From contig JAUIDB010000003.1 of the NCBI GenBank assembly GCA_030429235.1, positions 62,001-126,000 on the forward strand: DNA of 64,000 nucleotides, written 5' to 3'. Below the pieces are notes generated by a model, which saw only the letters and a list, made by a program, of their open reading frames with translations, did not search any database and was not told the DNA's origin. Both the position numbers and the translations under genes were made by a program. Shown here piece by piece: positions 9,243-19,000 of the stretch (position 1 is its first letter; the number at the start of each line of letters is the position of its first letter). This stretch comes from Thermoanaerobaculia bacterium (lineage in GTDB: Bacteria; Acidobacteriota; Thermoanaerobaculia; Multivoradales; JAIOJS01).

Positions 9243-10870
9243 GTCTCCGCCGTAGCCTCCGACTGGGATCGATCGCGGTCCGACACCTGCTCGGGCACTG
9301 GCTCGGCCGATCCCCGGAGGGGCCACAACGGTTGCGGCTGGCCCTGGAAGAGGCCGGCGGGACGTTCATCAAACTCGGGCAGATCCTCGCGCTCCAGACC
9401 GACTCCCTGCCTGCCGCCTATTGCAATGCCCTCTACGGCCTGATGGATCAGGTCACCCCCGTCGCCTGGCCCGACGTCGAGACCGTGCTGCGCCAGGAAC
9501 TCGGCACCTCCGGACTCGCGGCGTTCGACAGGATCGACCGAGTCCCCATCGCCGCGGCCTCGATCGGCCAGGTGCACCGCGCTCGCCGGGGAGAGAACGA
9601 GCTGGCGATCAAGGTCCAGCGACCTCGAATCGACGAGACCTTCGGGGCCGATTTGCGCTGGTTGCTCACCGCCGCGGGGCGCCTGCGTCGCTGGGCTCCG
9701 CGTCGTTACCACTGGCTGGGCGACATGCTCGAAGAGTTCGTCGAATGGACCCAGGACGAACTGGACTACCGCATCGAAGCCCGCTCGATGCACGAACTGG
9801 CGCGACGCACCGCCGACCGAGCCACGACCCGGGTTCCCAGAGTCGACTGGGATCTCACCACCCCCCGTGTACTCACCGCCGAATTCCTCGACGGCGTGCC
9901 CCTGGTCGACCACCTCCGAGACTTGGAACGGTCGACGACCGAGCCGGACAGCGCCGTATCTCGCCGACTGGCCCAACTCGGCTTCGATCCGACTCGGTTT
10001 GCGACCGCCATCGTGGAGAACTTCCTGACCGACGTGTTTCGGCAAGGGATCTACCATGCCGACCTCCACCCGGCGAACCTGTTGATCCTCCGCGACAACG
10101 TCGTCGGCTACGTCGACTTCGGAATCACCGGTGTCTTGAGCCGACCGAGTCGACGAGGGCTGGTCCAGATGACCTGGGCCTATACCCGAGGTGATCTCCG
10201 GAGCATGGTCGATCACTTCCTGAGCCTCGCCGACCACGCTCCGGCCACCAAGGCGGCCCTCTTTCGGAGTGCGATCGAGAGCCATCGCGACGATTGGTTC
10301 GACCTGACCCCGCAGGGAGTCCGCCTCCGGCAGTCGTTCACCCAGGTCGCCCTCGAAATGACCCGTCAGTCCCACCGTACGGGAATCTGGCCACACCAGG
10401 AGATCCTCAAGTACCTCAGATCCGTGATCGCCGTCGATGGTCTGATCGGACGTTTCGTTCCCGGCTTCGACCTCGGAGGCCTGATCGGAACCCATTGCCG
10501 CCGAGTCGTCAGCCGCAGCCAGATCGAAGAAGCGGTGGCCTTCGATCGGCTCCTCGATCAAGCCCTGGCCTTCACCCGTCTGCTCGCGGACGGCCCGCGG
10601 CGTCTCGAACTGGCCCTGCAGAGGCCTCCGGCCCCGGCGCCTGGTCCTCGATCCGCCGCGGCCCGGGCGCGCCTCGGAGCCGGCACTCGAACCGGCCTCG
10701 CGGGCCTCCTGTTCGCATCGTTGGCCTACTTGCTCCCGTCGGCGAGCCTGGGACCCAACCCGACGACCGCGCTGAGTCTGCTGGCCGTCGCGGCGCTGGT
10801 CTTGTCGCTGCGTTCCCTTGGCAGGTCCTCCCTTGAGAGGTCCCCCGGGCGCACCGAGGATCTTCGATGA
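9239..10870 (+). CDS. ABC1/UbiB (AarF) family atypical kinase
   Basis: 543 aa if started at the GTG that overlaps the upstream stop (GTGA 9239-9242); an upstream in-frame extension exists but would lie inside the thioredoxin gene. All UbiB marks are present: the KxGQ motif KLGQ at 45-48, the Ala-rich loop AAASIGQVH at 105-113, the ATP Lys125 in IKVQRP, the catalytic HADLHP at 273-278 and DFG beginning at Asp293. Two membrane helices close the protein (about 480-530). The family supports ubiquinone biosynthesis or handling of isoprenoid lipids through ATPase activity. No other ubi gene lies here; the neighbours are an acyltransferase and a UbiB-like pseudokinase, so a role in lipid handling is as likely as quinone synthesis. 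Confidence 0.92.
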   Translation: MSLRRSLRLGSIAVRHLLGHWLGRSPEGPQRLRLALEEAGGTFIKLGQILALQTDSLPAAYCNALYGLMDQVTPVAWPDVETVLRQELGTSGLAAFDRIDRVPIAAASIGQVHRARRGENELAIKVQRPRIDETFGADLRWLLTAAGRLRRWAPRRYHWLGDMLEEFVEWTQDELDYRIEARSMHELARRTADRATTRVPRVDWDLTTPRVLTAEFLDGVPLVDHLRDLERSTTEPDSAVSRRLAQLGFDPTRFATAIVENFLTDVFRQGIYHADLHPANLLILRDNVVGYVDFGITGVLSRPSRRGLVQMTWAYTRGDLRSMVDHFLSLADHAPATKAALFRSAIESHRDDWFDLTPQGVRLRQSFTQVALEMTRQSHRTGIWPHQEILKYLRSVIAVDGLIGRFVPGFDLGGLIGTHCRRVVSRSQIEEAVAFDRLLDQALAFTRLLADGPRRLELALQRPPAPAPGPRSAAARARLGAGTRTGLAGLLFASLAYLLPSASLGPNPTTALSLLAVAALVLSLRSLGRSSLERSPGRTEDLR

Positions 10871-12426
10871 GCGCCTCCCCAACCGCCGGTGCGGGGCGGT
10901 TCGCCCCGTCCGCCAGAGCCTTGAGGAAGCAACTCGACGAGGCGGGAGTGATCGCGCTCGAGCCGCGCCGGCGCCGATCGGACTCCCTGGCAGAGGCCCA
11001 CGAACGGAGTCCATCCTACGCCACGCTGCGCAAGCTCGCTCCCGTCCTAGAGGCCAACGGCCCGCTCTTCGTGGCGTTCGGCCGTTTTCTGTCGCTGCGG
11101 CTCGACCTTTTCACCTGGGAGGGATGCGAGCTTCTGAGGCACGTGGCGCTGCCCGACGCCTACTACCGCGCTGACGAGGCCGAGGAACTGTTCCGCCGAG
11201 GCCTCGGTCGCCGACCGGGACCGGCCGAGATCAGGGTGGCCTGGGACCGCCCGCACCCTCAGCTCCTCGGCCAATGGCACAAGGGGCGAGCCGGGGACGG
11301 TGCCAAAGTCGTCGTCCGACTGGTCGATCCAACCCTGCAACCCATCGACCCACCCCAGCGAGAGCAACTCCGGATCGTGCTCGACCGCCTGGTTCCCGCG
11401 GCGACTGTCGCACCGATCCTGCTCGATGAGTTCGCCGAAACCTGGAATCGGGAGCTCGACCTGGCTCGGCAGCAAGCGACCCTGACCGCGCTCGACAGCC
11501 TCTCGCCGGCGCCGTTTCAGGTTGCCGCGCCGCGCGACCACCTCTCCGGCGGGCGGGTCCTGACCCAACGGCGCTTCGGCACCCTCGACGAGCCGGCCGA
11601 ACCGGTGGAGCTTCTCCATCGCTGGTTGCTCAGCTCACTCATCCACGGAGTGGTCCCCATCGACTGGTTGGACGAGGCGGGGATCCTCCACCTCGAGGGC
11701 GCTCGTCTCGGGCTGGCTCGTGGCCCGTTCTTCACGCTGTCGCCGTCCGAGCGGACCGCGCTCCGGGACTACCTGAGCCGGCTCGCCGCCGACGACCCGG
11801 TGGCGGCCTTCCGAACCCTCGAGAGGATCCTCCTTCCGGCCCCCGGCGATCGCCGGGAGAACCTTCTGGCGGCGATGCGTCGGTCGATCTCCTTCCGCGA
11901 GACCGAAGGTCCCTGGGCCCACCAGAGCCTGACCGCTACGCTCGTCGCGCACTGGCGGCTGATCCACCGCGGAGGGCTCCACCTGATCCCGGCGGCCGAC
12001 CGATTCTTCATGGGACTGGTAGTGCAAGCCCGGACGACCTGCGACGCCGAGGACGTCGATACGCTGCGAGCCGCCAACGAGAACCTCAGGGTCGACGAGC
12101 TGTTGAGCAATCTCCGACAGCTGCTGCGACCCGCGGGCTCCACGGGCTGGTGGGTGGACCAGGGCGCCGCCTTGAGCCGACTGCCCTCCCAGATCGACGA
12201 CTGGCTCGAGCGCACCAGCCAGACAACCGAGTCCCCCACTCCGTCACCGCCGCCGCCGATCGCCGGACGCTGGCTACCGATCGCGCTCGCCGCCGCGATC
12301 GTGCTCCTGTTGGTTCTGACCTGGTTCGGCTCCTCGGCGCCGTCGGTTCCCCTCGACACCGTGGTCGCCGCCACCATCCTGTTCGGCGGCGGCCTCGCCC
12401 TGTACTCTTGGGCCCAAGACCGATGA
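10867..12426 (+). CDS. Degenerate UbiB/AarF-like pseudokinase with C-terminal membrane helices
   Basis: 519 aa, overlapping the upstream kinase by ATGA. Its layout follows the neighbour block by block, but the active site is gone. The KLGQ motif is replaced by AFGR (70-73) in the same context (GPLFVAFGRFL). The Ala-rich loop is unrecognisable in AEIRVAWDRPHPQ. The ATP-lysine strand reads AKVVVRLVDP. HADLHP is replaced by HGVVPIDW at 260-267, and the DFG position reads EGARLG. The C-terminus again has two hydrophobic helices (about 470-515). A paralogue that lost catalysis and now pairs with or regulates the kinase is the simplest reading. The homology call is from my eye alignment only. Confidence 0.7.
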   Translation: MSASPTAGAGRFAPSARALRKQLDEAGVIALEPRRRRSDSLAEAHERSPSYATLRKLAPVLEANGPLFVAFGRFLSLRLDLFTWEGCELLRHVALPDAYYRADEAEELFRRGLGRRPGPAEIRVAWDRPHPQLLGQWHKGRAGDGAKVVVRLVDPTLQPIDPPQREQLRIVLDRLVPAATVAPILLDEFAETWNRELDLARQQATLTALDSLSPAPFQVAAPRDHLSGGRVLTQRRFGTLDEPAEPVELLHRWLLSSLIHGVVPIDWLDEAGILHLEGARLGLARGPFFTLSPSERTALRDYLSRLAADDPVAAFRTLERILLPAPGDRRENLLAAMRRSISFRETEGPWAHQSLTATLVAHWRLIHRGGLHLIPAADRFFMGLVVQARTTCDAEDVDTLRAANENLRVDELLSNLRQLLRPAGSTGWWVDQGAALSRLPSQIDDWLERTSQTTESPTPSPPPPIAGRWLPIALAAAIVLLLVLTWFGSSAPSVPLDTVVAATILFGGGLALYSWAQDR

Positions 12427-12482
12427 CTGCCCGCCAACCGGAAGTGATAACGTAGCCCCAACCGATAGAAATGGAGAATCCG

Positions 12483-12845
12483 ATGAAGGAACTCGCCAAG
12501 TCGATGGCTCGCTTTTCCTGGGCAATGTCCATGGCCGGTGCTCGCCAACTCACCGAGCTGGTGGCCGACGACGAGGACCGCGCCTCGGATCCGGCTCGGT
12601 CGAAGCGCCTGCAGCAGGTCCTCGACGACGCCACGGAAACTACGACCGAGGACTTCGACGAACGGTTCCAGTCGTTGTACGAGGCCGGTACGAAGATGCA
12701 GGAAGAACTCATCGAGATCGCCTGTGATGTCTTCAACCCGAAGACGATGATCGATACGACGAGCCGACTCGTCCATCGCGCCGCTGATGCCGTCAAGGGG
12801 CTCGGTCCCGAAGAGGACCAGGGCCCAAGCGAAGGCGACGGCTGA
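12483..12845 (+). CDS. Small helical protein of unknown function
   Basis: 120 aa. I chose ATG 12483 because GGAGA at 12473-12477 sits six bases upstream as a ribosome-binding site; the ATG at 12471 would put that signal inside the gene. The product is predicted almost wholly helical and acidic, with no signal peptide or membrane segment. It starts with MKELAKSMARFSWAMSMAGA, has a middle rich in Asp and Glu, and a helix around FQSLYEAGTKMQEELIEIAC. The arrangement recalls small phasin-like or scaffold proteins, but I do not recognise a family. It stands 56 bases after the pseudokinase and 33 before the halogenase-like gene, so it may belong to either transcription unit. Confidence 0.65.
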   Translation: MKELAKSMARFSWAMSMAGARQLTELVADDEDRASDPARSKRLQQVLDDATETTTEDFDERFQSLYEAGTKMQEELIEIACDVFNPKTMIDTTSRLVHRAADAVKGLGPEEDQGPSEGDG

Positions 12846-12878
12846 CCCGTACGCCCTCTTCCACCTAAACGCTTCCAA

Positions 12879-14624
12879 ATGCAGCGCTTTGATGTCGCCA
12901 TCGTGGGCGCTGGCCTCGCCGGATTGACCCTCGCCCGCCAGCTAGTGCGGGAAACGGACAAGAGCGTGGCCATCCTCGAACGTCGGCCAGCCCCCTCCGA
13001 TCGACCCAAGGTCGGAGAGTCCACCGTCCAGCTCGCCGGCTACTACCTGTCGCGGGTGCTCGGTCTCGAGCGACTTCTCTTCGACGAGCACTACCTCAAG
13101 TACAACCTGCGGTTCTACTGGCCCGCCGAGGGACTTTCGGGCGACGCCTTCGAGCACTACTCGCAGTGTTATCTGCGCCGAATCTCGAACCTGTGCAGCT
13201 TCCAGATCGACCGTGGCCGCTTCGAGCAGTCACTCTACGAGGAACTCTCCCGCGAGCCGCAGGTCACTCTCGTCGCTGCGGTCGAGGGACTCGACGTGAC
13301 GATCCAGCCAGGGAGTACCCCGCATCAGGTGCACTTCCAGCACAACGGAGAGGTCGAGCAGTTCGAGGCCACCTGGCTGGTCGATGCTTCCGGTCGCCGT
13401 CGCCTCCTCCAGAAGAAACTCGGCCTCCAGCAGAAGAGCCCGGTGCGCCACGGCGCTTCCTTCCTCTGGGTCGAAGGCAACGTCGATATCGAACGGCTCA
13501 CGGCCCGCAGTCACCGCGCTACGCGACTGGACCCGCGGCGGTCCGAGGTCGGCCACATGCCCCTCTGGATGGCCACCAACCACTTCATGGGCGAGGGCTG
13601 GTGGTTGTGGGTGATTCCGCTGCGACAGCGCACCAGTCTCGGTCTGGTCTTCGACCATCGGGTGGTGGAGTTCTCGGAGGTGTCGAGCGCCGACCGTCTC
13701 CTCGACTGGGTCGATACCCACCTGCCCCTGTTTTCGTCCGATCTCCGGGCCCGCACGGTGATCGGTCACGCGGGCTTCCGCGACTACGCTTACGACACTC
13801 GGTTGAGCCTGAGTCCGGACCGCTGGGCGGCGACGGGCGAAGCCGCCCGCTTCTCGGATCCCCTGTACAGCCCGGGCTCGGACTTGATCGCGTTGCACAA
13901 CACGATGATCGTGGACTGCATCGAACGAGACTCCAGCGACGACCTCACGGTCCTGTGTCGCCGCCGTGAGGCACTGCTCCAGGCCCTACACGACGCCTAC
14001 CTGCCCTCCTACCATCGATCCTACGACGCCCTGGGTGATGCCGAGACCTTCGCCATGAAGTACGGGTGGGAGCTGGCGATCTACTTCGCCTTCTACGTGT
14101 TCCCCTTCATCAACGATCTCTTCTCCGAGGACCGCTTCCTGCCCGCCTTTCTGCGTCGCTTCGCTCAACTCGGTCAGCTCAACGCCAACGTCCAGGCTCT
14201 CGTCTCGGGCTACTTCCAATGGAAGAAGCAACAGGGGATGACGGCAGGCCCGATCGTCGACTTCGAACTCTCGAAGCTTGCACCGGTGCGGCGAGCCGAG
14301 CGCTGCTTCTATCGGGTCGGGATCGATGCCGACACCGCGCGATCGATCCTCGACGAACAGCTGGCCGGGCTCGAAGAGTTCAGCCGGTTTCTCGTGGCGC
14401 ACGTCGCCGCCGTGGTTCTGGATCGGGCCGCGGCCAAGCGCGACCGAGGGTTCGTAGCCGCCTTGAATCTCGAAGCTCCGGACTTCGATCGGGCCGCTCT
14501 CGAGAAGCTCTGGTCGCAGCACGCGGACGGGGAGGAGGCGACCTGGAGCTTCGACACCACGGCCCTGGATCTCTTCCACCAACCCGCGGCCCCGCTTGCG
14601 ACCCATCGGAAGGCCGGCGGATGA
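12879..14624 (+). CDS. Flavin-dependent halogenase-like FAD oxidoreductase
   Basis: 581 aa. The N-terminus has the FAD-binding GxGxxG as GAGLAG (10-15), followed by an acidic strand end in AILERR. A KVGEST block (44-49) matches the conserved segment of flavin halogenases and related reductases. The halogenase signature WxWxIP is present as W242-L-W244-V-I246-P247 within WWLWVIP. A later SDPLYSPGSD segment matches the usual FAD-contact loop. This set is typical of tryptophan-halogenase-like enzymes, which form hypohalite from FADH2, oxygen and halide; many relatives have unknown substrates and some may not halogenate. The stop overlaps the carotenoid oxygenase start by ATGA, so the two enzymes are coupled and probably act on one metabolite. 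A geranylgeranyl-reductase-like role is the alternative. Confidence 0.82.
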   Translation: MQRFDVAIVGAGLAGLTLARQLVRETDKSVAILERRPAPSDRPKVGESTVQLAGYYLSRVLGLERLLFDEHYLKYNLRFYWPAEGLSGDAFEHYSQCYLRRISNLCSFQIDRGRFEQSLYEELSREPQVTLVAAVEGLDVTIQPGSTPHQVHFQHNGEVEQFEATWLVDASGRRRLLQKKLGLQQKSPVRHGASFLWVEGNVDIERLTARSHRATRLDPRRSEVGHMPLWMATNHFMGEGWWLWVIPLRQRTSLGLVFDHRVVEFSEVSSADRLLDWVDTHLPLFSSDLRARTVIGHAGFRDYAYDTRLSLSPDRWAATGEAARFSDPLYSPGSDLIALHNTMIVDCIERDSSDDLTVLCRRREALLQALHDAYLPSYHRSYDALGDAETFAMKYGWELAIYFAFYVFPFINDLFSEDRFLPAFLRRFAQLGQLNANVQALVSGYFQWKKQQGMTAGPIVDFELSKLAPVRRAERCFYRVGIDADTARSILDEQLAGLEEFSRFLVAHVAAVVLDRAAAKRDRGFVAALNLEAPDFDRAALEKLWSQHADGEEATWSFDTTALDLFHQPAAPLATHRKAGG

Positions 14625-16057
14625 GCCGATCCACCGCGTCCTGGCCTCGACGCTGCGATCCGCCGGGACTCCCGGAGCTCTTCGATCAGCCGCTCGAGTT
14701 GGTCTCGGGAGCGCTGCCGACCGGGGTTCAGGGGCGGTACCTGTTCAACGGGCCCACGGGCTTCGAGCGCGGCGGGCTGACCTTCGAGCACTGGCTGGAC
14801 GGTGTGGGACGGATGGTCTCGCTCCAACTCGGCCCCGACGGCGCGAGGCTCACCAGTCGCAACGTAGCCACCGAAACCTGGCGAGAGGAGCGGTCCGAGG
14901 GCCGTGCCCTGTACCGCGGTTTCGGAACCAGCTTTGCCAACGATCGCCTGGTGCGAGGGCTGGTCACCGCGTCGCCGGTGAACGTCAGTCTCTACCCCTG
15001 GGCCGGCCACCTGCTCGCCTTCGGTGAGCAGGGATTGCCCTACCGGATCGCCGCCGAAAACCTCGACAGCGAGGGGCCGTGGACGTTCGGCGGCCGGCTG
15101 ACCGAGATCACCCCGTTCACCGGCCACCCGAAACTCGACCTCGCCACCGGCGAGCTCCTGGCGTTTGGGGTCTCCTTCTCGGCCCGACATCCCAGTCTCC
15201 TCTACTATCGCTTCGCGCCGGACGGCTCCCTCGCCACCCGCACCCGTACCCCCCTACCCGGTCCCTGGTCGATCCACGACTTCGCGATCTCCGCCGATCA
15301 CGTGGTCTTCCACCTAAGTCCCTACCGACTGTCGATGACGACTCTCCAGCACGGCGGTTCGGTGTTGGACGCCTTGTCGTGGCCCGCCGACGAAGAACGG
15401 AGCGCGAGTCGACTCCTGGTCCTCGACCGGACGTCTGGCGAGATTCGACTCGATGCGCCGATCGGGCGCGGCTATTGCCTCCACCTCGCCAACGCCTTCG
15501 ACCACGCGGCAGGCCTCATCGTAGACCTCCTGGAGATGCCTCGACCGATCTACTCCGACTATCGCCTGGAGCGGCTCCTGGTGGAGGCTCCGGCTGCCGT
15601 TCCGGTGCGCTTGGAGGTCGACCTGCGAACCGGCACGGTCTCCCAGGCCCGCTTGCCGCACGACCGGCACGCGGACTTCCCCACCCTGGACCGGCGGCGC
15701 ATCGGTCGCGAGAGCCAGCACTACTGGATGCTGTCCATCTCGCACCAGGCGGCCGGTCGGCCACGTCCCTACTACGACACCGTGTCCCGGGTCGACTGGA
15801 CGAGCGAGCGGATCGTCGACCTGTGGACCTGTCCCCCCGGGGGACTTCTGGGGGCGGAACCGGGGCTGATCCCTGCGGATCTGGGTTCGCCCGCCGGAGA
15901 CACCCTGATCGTGCCCTACCACGAGCCGGACGCCGGTCGTTGGGGATTCGTAGTGCTCGATGCGAGGCGGCCCGGTCCGCCGCTCGCCCGCTGGATTCTG
16001 CCGGACGCCGAGAGGATCCATCTCGGCTTCCATTCGACCTTCCTGCCGACTCGCTAG
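14621..16057 (+). CDS. Carotenoid cleavage oxygenase (RPE65/CCD family)
   Basis: 478 aa from the ATG inside the upstream stop (ATGA 14621-14624). It shows the RPE65/carotenoid oxygenase pattern: N-terminal GRYLFNGPTGFERG, then four histidines in the contexts that bind the non-haem iron: H169 in TGHPKLD, H219 in IHDFAIS, H288 in HLANAF and H471 in GFHSTFLP. All four ligands are present, so it should be active. The family cleaves conjugated double bonds of carotenoids, apocarotenoids or stilbenes with oxygen; the substrate cannot be read from sequence. No carotenoid biosynthesis gene lies in the window. Coupling to a halogenase-like flavoenzyme is unusual. It ends ten bases from the convergent efflux operon. 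Confidence 0.9.
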   Translation: MSRSTASWPRRCDPPGLPELFDQPLELVSGALPTGVQGRYLFNGPTGFERGGLTFEHWLDGVGRMVSLQLGPDGARLTSRNVATETWREERSEGRALYRGFGTSFANDRLVRGLVTASPVNVSLYPWAGHLLAFGEQGLPYRIAAENLDSEGPWTFGGRLTEITPFTGHPKLDLATGELLAFGVSFSARHPSLLYYRFAPDGSLATRTRTPLPGPWSIHDFAISADHVVFHLSPYRLSMTTLQHGGSVLDALSWPADEERSASRLLVLDRTSGEIRLDAPIGRGYCLHLANAFDHAAGLIVDLLEMPRPIYSDYRLERLLVEAPAAVPVRLEVDLRTGTVSQARLPHDRHADFPTLDRRRIGRESQHYWMLSISHQAAGRPRPYYDTVSRVDWTSERIVDLWTCPPGGLLGAEPGLIPADLGSPAGDTLIVPYHEPDAGRWGFVVLDARRPGPPLARWILPDAERIHLGFHSTFLPTR

Positions 16058-16067
16058 GCGGGTTCCT

Positions 16068-19000
16068 TCAGGGTCGTTCGGTCTCGAGGCTCGCGCCAAA
16101 CCGAGCCGAGATGCGTTCGGCCAGCGCATAAACGACCGGTAGGATCACCAGCGTCAGCACGGTGGAAGCGAGGAGACCCCCGATCACCGTCAAAGCCATC
16201 GGTCGACGGAGTTCGCTGCCCTCGCCCAGGCCCAGGGCCATGGGCAGGAGCCCCAGCACCGTGGTCGCGGTGGTCATGAGAATCGGCCTCAGGCGAGAGG
16301 CCGCCGCCGCTTCGAGCGCCCCCTGGATCTCCTCGCCGCTCCGACGACGCCGGTTGGCCGCGTCGACCAGCAGGATCGCGTTGTTGACGACGATTCCCGC
16401 GAGCAGAATGCCTCCGATGAGGACCACGATGCTGACGTTGACGCCCAGCACCACCAGCGTCACAACCACGCCTACCAGGGAGAACGGAATGCTCACCAGG
16501 ATCACCAGAGGGTGCAGGAGGGACTCGAACTGCGAAGCCATCACCAGGTACACGAGGAAGATCGCCAGCAAGATCGCGAGCCGGAGGCTGTCGAAGGACT
16601 GAGCCATCTCTCGACCCTGGCCGCCGATGCGCCAGTCGAAACCCGCCGGAAACGGCAGTGCCGCCATCATCTCCTCGATGTCCCGTGTCGCCGCCGCCAG
16701 ATCACGATCCTCCAGGTTCGCGGTGACCAGCGCCACGCGATCCCCCTCCGTCCGTCGGATCTCGGCCGGGCCCTCCTCGAGTTCGGCCTCGGCCACGGCC
16801 GAGAGGGGGATCGTCACGCCGTTGACCTCCCCTACCGACAACGCCATCAGCGCGTCCACACTGTCCCGCGAGTTCTCCGCCGCTCGCACCCGGATGTCGA
16901 TGGTGCGCTCCCGTCGTTGGATATCGGTGGCGACCGTGCCCAGGACCTTGGAGCGTACCGTCTCGGCGATCTGTCCCTGGTTGAGACCCAGGGCGGCGAT
17001 TCGATCGCGATCGAAGTGCAGGCGCAACTCGGGATGACCTCCCTCGGTAGAGGAACGGATGTCCCGCAGCCCCTCGATGGCCGCCATCCCCTCCGCCGCC
17101 TGGTCCCCCAGCCGCTGGAGGAGCCGTAGGTTGTAGCCACGGATCTCCACTTCGACCGGTGCCTCGAAGCTGAAGTAGGACGGGCGGCCAAAGCGATAGG
17201 CCACCTCGGAGTCGAGGTCGAGGGTGCGACGAAGCTGGGTCATGGCCTGATCCTCGCGCGACCGCTGCGGCCGCCCGGCCAACCGCACCGAGACCTGGCC
17301 GATGTTCTCGCGCAACTCACCCGCGACCCCGCCCTGCTGGTTCGACGATCCGATGACGGCGTAGGCCGACTCCACTCCCGGCAGAGCCAGCGCGGCCTGT
17401 TCGACCCCCTGTAGACGCCGCTCGGTCACCTCGAGGCGGGTGCCCGGTGGATACTCGAGGTCGACGTAGAACTCTCCCTGGATCAGGTCTGGCACCAGTT
17501 CGCGCCCCAGGCCCCCGGCCAACGGAACCGTCGCCGCCAACGCCACCCCGGCCGCCAGGAGCGTCCACCCCGGGCGAGACATGGCGGCACGCAGCGTTTG
17601 CCCATAGCTTGTTTCGACGAGCCGGTAGCCGCCGTCGAAGAGGCGGGTCAGCGGGCTGAGCAAGGCTCGCGAGGCGACATCGAGCAGCCGAACGGTACCC
17701 CTCACGCCCCGCACCAGGGCAACGGCGATCCCGAGCCCCGGTCCGGAACCGGTTGCGGGCGCAGGACCGTACTCGGTCTCGAGCTCTTCGGCCGCGCCTT
17801 CGAGCGCTGGACCCTCGGCGGCACCCCGGTCGAACCGTCCCCCTCGCGAAGCCAGCATCGGGATCAGGGTCAGGGCGACCAGCAACGAGAAGAGTAGCGA
17901 AAAGGTCACCGTCAGGGCCTGGTCGCCGAAGAACTGGCCCGCCAGGCCTTCCACGAAGACGATCGGCAGGAAAACGCAGACCGTCGTCAGGGTGCTGGCG
18001 ACCACCGCCCGGCCGACGGCTCCCGCTCCTTGCCGTGCTGCCTCGAGGTCACCGAGACCCTGATCTCGACGACGCTGAATCGCCTCCAGCACCACGATCG
18101 AATTGTCGACCAGAAGTCCGATACCCAGCGTCAAACCGCCCAACGACATGATGTTGAGCGAAACCCCAGCGGCGTACATCAAGAAGAAGGTCGCCACCAC
18201 CGACAGGGGGATCGACACCCCGATGATCAGCGTCGTCTTCCAACTCCGTAGGAAGAGAAACAACACCAGAATGGCCAGCAGGCCTCCCAGCGCCGCCGTA
18301 TCGAGGACCTCGGACACCGAGTCTTCGATGTAGGTCGCCTGGTCGCTGACCACCGTGAGGCCGACCCGAGGAGCCACTCGTTGCAACCGCTCCTGCAGGG
18401 CTCCGAGGCCCGCCTGTACGGCCCGCGACACCGCGACGGTGTTGGTTCCACCCTCCTTGTAGATCGCGATCTCGACCGCTTCCTGGCCGCCGGCGCGAGT
18501 GACGATCTCGCGGTCGGCCGAACCACGGCGAACACTGGCGACATCGCGCACCCGCACGGTACCCTCGGGGCCGGTCTGCAGGACGATCGAGCCGATGTCC
18601 TCGGGGCTCTCCAACTCGTTGACGGTCCGCACCAGGATCTCGTTCTGCCCCTCCAGCAGGCTGCCACCGGTGAGGTCGATGTTCTCCTCGGCCAGGCGCG
18701 TCGCCACCCGCTCGATGCTGAGACCCAAGGCGGCCACGCGCCGCTCGTCGATCAGAACCTGAAACTCCTCCTCGAGCCCTCCACTGACCACCACGCCAGC
18801 CACCCCATCGATCCGCTCGAGGGCTCGCTTCACCTCGTCCTCGGCCAGACGTCGCAGTTGGATGAGATCGTCTTCTCCCGATAGGGCCAACCGCAGGATC
18901 GGGTCGAGCGAGGGGTCGTAGCGTAGAAGGAGCGGTCGCTCGGCGTCGGCCGGCAACACCAGAACGTCCAGCCGTTCCCGCACGTCGAGGGCTGCCAGGT

